DNA of 23,766 nt from a virus. The stretch spans positions 1 through 23,766 of IMG/VR virus record IMGVR_UViG_3300017917_001849; one strand, written 5' to 3'. The stretch's first letter is position 1; each line of letters starts with the position of its first letter. Shown here piece after piece: positions 21,808 through 23,766 of the stretch. The notes under the pieces were generated by a model. It saw only the letters and a list, made by a program, of their open reading frames with translations. It searched no databases and was not told the DNA's origin. Made by a program: the position numbers and the translations under genes.

Positions 21808-22761
21808 ATGAAAAAAACTAAAATTCGTTGGGTGATTGCGCATGAACCCTTGAGTTTGTTTTATCGTGCAGCCAAAGATTTTGAATTCTATTTGAATCAG
21901 CAACAAAAAGCTGAAGAAGTAGAAATTGAAATCATGACACTGAGCGAATACAGCGAACGTTATAACAATGGCGTAGTAGTGACCAAACATGACCTACTAG
22001 ATCTCATGGAACAAGGACGCTTGGAAATGAGTCAGATGTACACAACATGGTTGGCCGAGTACTATGATTCAGAATTCTTGGCATTTGAAATGCCTTATAT
22101 TTTCCGCGATCACGATCATGCTTATCGTGTGTTGGAAGGTGAAATTGGCGAGCGTTTGTTGGCCAAGCTCACTGAAAAATCCAATGTACGTGGCCTAGCT
22201 TACACATATTCAGGCGGCTTCCGTTGCTTGGGTGTAAACAAGCCTGTGAGCACATTGGCTGATTTATCAGGTGAGAAGCTACGTTCAAATCGCAACCCAG
22301 TGGGCCGTGCTGTAATTCGTGCCATGAGCGGTGTTGAGCCGTTTGTTTGCGAAACTGAAGAAGCACGTGAACACGTGGCCAACGGTGATTGCAACGGCAA
22401 CGACACAGTGTACAGTCGTATCTATCCATTGCGTCAGAATGAAGTGATTCAAAGTGTTGTTGACAGCAAGCACAGCTTGTTCTTGACCACTATGATTATT
22501 GCTGACAGCTTCTGGCACACACTCAGCGACGAAGTCAAGGCCTGCATCAAAGATGCTGCGCTACGTGCTGGTCGCAAAGAGCGTGATACTACCATCCAGG
22601 ACGGCATTGAGTCACGTGATCGTTTGATTGAAGATGGTGTACGTGTGTACGAACCCACAGCGGAAGAGATTGAAACACTCAAGGCCAAGATGCAAGTGGT
22701 CTATGATGAATTTGAATCTACATTCCCAGACAACATGATTGAACGTATTCGTCAATCTTGA
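21808..22761 (+). CDS. DctP-family TRAP solute-binding protein without signal peptide
   Basis: A 317-residue protein of the TRAP transporter binding-protein fold. Typical blocks are FLAFEMPYIFRDHDHAYRVL (about residues 91-110), GLAYTYSGGFRCLGVNKPV, and DLSGEKLRSNRNPVGRAVIRAMSG (about residues 152-175), which holds the carboxylate-binding Arg in LRSNRNP. VCETEEAREHVANGDCNGND follows, then late helices. The protein begins KKTKIRWVIAHEP, directly at the first strand of the domain, with no signal peptide or transmembrane anchor, so it would stay in the cytoplasm unless exported another way. No TRAP permease genes are nearby. A strong terminator follows the stop. Confidence 0.82.
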   Translation: MKKTKIRWVIAHEPLSLFYRAAKDFEFYLNQQQKAEEVEIEIMTLSEYSERYNNGVVVTKHDLLDLMEQGRLEMSQMYTTWLAEYYDSEFLAFEMPYIFRDHDHAYRVLEGEIGERLLAKLTEKSNVRGLAYTYSGGFRCLGVNKPVSTLADLSGEKLRSNRNPVGRAVIRAMSGVEPFVCETEEAREHVANGDCNGNDTVYSRIYPLRQNEVIQSVVDSKHSLFLTTMIIADSFWHTLSDEVKACIKDAALRAGRKERDTTIQDGIESRDRLIEDGVRVYEPTAEEIETLKAKMQVVYDEFESTFPDNMIERIRQS

Positions 22762-22775
22762 TAGTTGTAAAAAAT

Positions 22776-22806
22776 AACAAGCACCCTTTGAGGTGCTTGT
22801 TTTTTT
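22776..22806 (+). terminator. Rho-independent terminator after the DctP-like gene
   Basis: AACAAGCACC (22776-22785) pairs with GGTGCTTGTT (22792-22801), a 10-bp stem with a 6-base loop, followed by a run of T to 22806. It ends the late operon of the two binding proteins. Confidence 0.88.
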
Positions 22807-22821
22807 ATAAAGGTAGTAAAA

Positions 22822-22965
22822 ATGTCTGCGCCTACAAAAACTGCAACACCCAGCAAAGATAAAAAACCTCAGAAGATCAAAGACTTCACTGCTGAGCAAA
22901 AACAACAGATTATTGCAAAAGGTAATCCCAAGATTGACAACAATGTCATCAAAGGGTATAATTAA
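22822..22965 (+). CDS. 47-residue Lys-rich small protein
   Basis: A short ORF with AAGG about 9 bases before the ATG. The product is Lys/Gln-rich and likely disordered in its first half (MSAPTKTATPSKDKKPQKIK), then helical (FTAEQKQQIIAKG). No hydrophobic segment is seen. No family is recognised. It lies just after the terminator, so it needs its own start; no clear promoter is seen in the 15-base gap. Confidence 0.5.
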   Translation: MSAPTKTATPSKDKKPQKIKDFTAEQKQQIIAKGNPKIDNNVIKGYN

Positions 22966-22973
22966 CATAGTTT

Positions 22974-22994
22974 CCAATTTCTACAAAAAATTGG
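22974..22994 (+). other. small hairpin between two short ORFs
   Basis: CCAATTT (22974-22980) pairs with AAATTGG (22988-22994), a 7-bp stem with a 7-base loop. No T-run follows. It may shield or end the upstream small mRNA. Weak evidence. Confidence 0.35.
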
Positions 22995-23028
22995 TGGTGG
23001 GTCGGTAAATACTCAAAAGGAGAACGAC

Positions 23029-23094
23029 ATGGATCAAGATGCAACATTGTTGGCAGCCATGATTGTGATAGGTATGCTATTTGCGTTCTCCTAA
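23029..23094 (+). CDS. 21-residue hydrophobic micropeptide
   Basis: A very short ORF with a near-perfect ribosome site (AAAAGGAG ending 6 bases before ATG). It encodes a 21-residue peptide with a short acidic start (MDQD) and then a continuous hydrophobic stretch (about residues 6-21), long enough to insert in a membrane. The strong ribosome site is the reason for listing it. Similar tiny membrane peptides of phages are often missed by gene callers. No family is recognised. Confidence 0.45.
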   Translation: MDQDATLLAAMIVIGMLFAFS

Positions 23095-23114
23095 ACAATT
23101 GTTGTAATTTTTCT

Positions 23115-23155
23115 CACAATTAATATTGTGTTAATCTTTGCCGTGTAAAATACGG
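23115..23155 (+). other. two small inverted repeats in the leader of the next ORF
   Basis: CACAAT-TAAT-ATTGTG (23115-23130) and CCGT-GTAAAAT-ACGG (23141-23155). They lie in the 85-base gap before the 69-residue ORF. The second contains TAAAAT, a possible -10, but no -35 at a good distance is seen. An operator or leader structure is possible; evidence is weak. Confidence 0.3.
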
Positions 23156-23179
23156 ATACATACTATGTAGGAGATTAAC

Positions 23180-23389
23180 ATGTGTAATTGTTTGATTTTT
23201 GCATTGTGGATGCGATTTCGGTGGGGCGGTAGCGTTCAATGGCATCGTAGTCGTACGTGGTTGGGATTTCACAATACGTGGACCAGCCCCAATGGTAAAG
23301 TATTAGAATACACTTTGGCTAGACCAAAGCGACAACCATGGTGGTATATACCCATATGCTATCGTGGTGTGGTAAAAGAATTGTTGTAA
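23180..23389 (+). CDS. small Trp/Arg-rich protein, unknown
   Basis: A 69-residue basic protein rich in Trp and Arg (WMRFRWGGSVQWHRSRTWLG), with a ribosome site GGAG about 6 bases before the ATG. It is not clearly membrane-spanning. No domain is recognised. It ends 3 bases before the tmRNA acceptor-piece hairpin, so the tmRNA may be cut from the same transcript. Confidence 0.5.
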   Translation: MCNCLIFALWMRFRWGGSVQWHRSRTWLGFHNTWTSPNGKVLEYTLARPKRQPWWYIPICYRGVVKELL

Positions 23390-23444
23390 TTCCTTCTAAA
23401 CGAAGGCATGTTGGACGTGGGTTCGATTCCCACCTCCTCCACCA

Positions 23445-23542
23445 AAAGCACACTACAGGTGCGAGAACAACACCGAAAGGTGTTTGTTGATCTGGCGACT
23501 TGGAACGACTCACTCTTGTTCGCGTTATAGTGTGTTTTTGAT
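23445..23542 (+). other. intervening segment of the permuted tmRNA
   Basis: The segment between CCA and GGGGG, expected to be removed during processing. AAAGCACACTA (23445-23455) pairs with TAGTGTGTTTT (23528-23538), continuing the acceptor stem into a long stem. Inside it, AACAACACC-GAAA-GGTGTTTGTT is a second strong hairpin with one bulge. The stem probably guides folding and cleavage of the precursor. Confidence 0.7.
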
Positions 23543-23628
23543 GGGGGAGACCTGGTTTCGACAGCGTGAGATAGGGCGGACGGCAACACGAGAGGCGATG
23601 GACGTAATCCAAGCAAATAAATGTAAAT

Positions 23629-23715
23629 GCAAAAACATCTACAGGCGAAGTAACTGTTTCTGGCAAGGGCGTAAAGTTCTCTGCTCGTACAGCGAAAGCA
23701 ACTTTAGCAGTTTAA
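23629..23715 (+). other. tmRNA tag-peptide reading frame
   Basis: The context GTAAATGCA at 23623-23631 matches the usual resume region (GTAAACGCA in many tmRNAs), so translation should resume at GCA 23629. The frame has 28 codons, starts AKTSTGEV, ends AKATLAV, and stops at TAA 23713-23715. It is longer than the 10-residue E. coli tag and ends in Val, where most tags end Ala-Ala. The stop lies in the loop of the conserved helix after the tag, as expected. Confidence 0.65.
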
Positions 23716-23766
23716 TCACTGCTTAGGGTTTGGCCAGTTGAACCTCGTAACAGAATCAGCTGGCAT

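Larger units (their letters stand above)
23390..23766 (+). ncRNA. ssrA: circularly permuted (two-piece) tmRNA gene; 3' end may lie beyond the window
   Basis: The 3' half of a tmRNA comes first and its 5' half second. The acceptor piece has a hairpin CCTTC-TAAAC-GAAGG (23392-23406), the block TGGACGTGGG, T arm GTGGG-TTCGATT-CCCAC (23417-23433), acceptor strand CTCCTCC (23434-23440), A and CCA (ends 23444). After about 98 bases comes the coding piece: GGGGGAG (23543-23549) then ACCTGGTTTCGACAG, the invariant tmRNA 5' block. GGGGGAG pairs with the upstream CTCCTCC over all 7 positions, including the G3-U70 alanine-identity pair. The tag reading frame and its flanking helix GCAGT-TTAATC-ACTGC follow. 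Permuted tmRNAs are known in alphaproteobacteria, some betaproteobacteria and cyanobacteria. In trans-translation it rescues stalled ribosomes with SmpB. The coding piece may continue past 23766. Confidence 0.85.

Noticed and set aside
22612-22977. 121-residue minus-strand frame across the end of the DctP-like gene and the terminator
   Set aside because: It spans a strong terminator and a plus-strand small ORF and shows no family motif; a shadow frame.
23319-23666. Minus- and plus-strand open frames (up to 115 residues) over the tmRNA region
   Set aside because: The sequence is explained by the tmRNA; the frames have no ribosome site or domain.
1-23766. Bacterial chromosome or prophage remnant instead of a phage genome
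   Set aside because: Continuous one-strand coding, T4-type late promoters, a T4 RNase H-like nuclease and dense small phage-type genes favour a phage; no ribosomal or core metabolic operons, integrase or attachment sites are seen. No structural virion gene is in view, so this remains a judgement.
1-23766. CRISPR arrays, insertion sequences, rRNA genes
   Set aside because: No regularly spaced direct repeats, transposase motifs or rRNA sequence were seen.

Overview
The window reads as part of a large tailed-phage genome of the T4-like (Straboviridae/Kyanoviridae-type) aquatic lineage, not a bacterial chromosome. Every supported gene lies on the + strand. Most genes abut or overlap by 1-13 bases (repeated ATGA and TAATG junctions), and many are short. 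The sequence carries T4-type late promoters (TATAAATA and NATAAATA variants), a T4 RNase H-like 5'-3' exonuclease, a MazG-like nucleotide hydrolase, phage-borne tRNAs and a tmRNA. I recall several small proteins around 13.6-17.4 kb as typical of T4-like cyanophages and pelagiphages, but this is memory, not a search. The host cannot be read off directly. The Bug/TctC-type protein, the LSAC-polyglycine lipoprotein and the permuted tmRNA would fit a proteobacterial (possibly betaproteobacterial) host; that is inference.

Layout. 0-3.0 kb: a small protein, then a sugar cassette (GT-B glycosyltransferase, GalE-type epimerase, very short DegT-type aminotransferase). 3.0-3.7 kb: FolE, first step of 7-deazaguanine (preQ0) synthesis. 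3.7-6.8 kb: a promoter nested inside a terminator-like hairpin, then a large FG-GAP-repeat lipoprotein, a HIT protein and a small protein. 6.8-7.4 kb: QueD. 7.4-10.3 kb: an overlapping cassette of two GT-A-like glycosyltransferases and two methyltransferases. 10.3-12.6 kb: a phosphoribosyltransferase, QueE, a 44-aa membrane peptide and NAD synthetase. 12.5-17.4 kb: phage housekeeping and conserved unknowns (FkbM-like protein, SGNH hydrolase, exonuclease, MazG-like protein). 17.4-17.9 kb: tRNA-Ile(CAU) with its own sigma70 promoter, a long hairpin fused to its CCA end, a 49-aa ORF, and a tRNA-Ser with the rare anticodon ACU. 18.3-20.6 kb: two tandem paralogous PP-loop ATPases. 20.6-22.8 kb: two solute-binding-protein genes (TctC-like, DctP-like), each behind a T4-type late promoter and a homologous structured RNA leader, closed by a strong terminator. 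22.8-23.4 kb: three small ORFs. 23.4 kb to the end: a circularly permuted tmRNA gene.

How it fits together. FolE, QueD and QueE make 7-carboxy-7-deazaguanine, a precursor used for queuosine or for modified phage DNA; QueC is not recognisable here. The glycosyltransferase and methyltransferase genes are interleaved with this pathway. The most novel signal is the pair of leaders at about 20609-20719 and 21671-21774. They share invariant single-stranded blocks and stems of the same shape but different sequence, i.e. compensatory change, right at the predicted start of late transcripts for two transporter-type binding proteins. I do not recognise the motif as a known riboswitch or ribozyme. The permuted tmRNA is the second notable feature.
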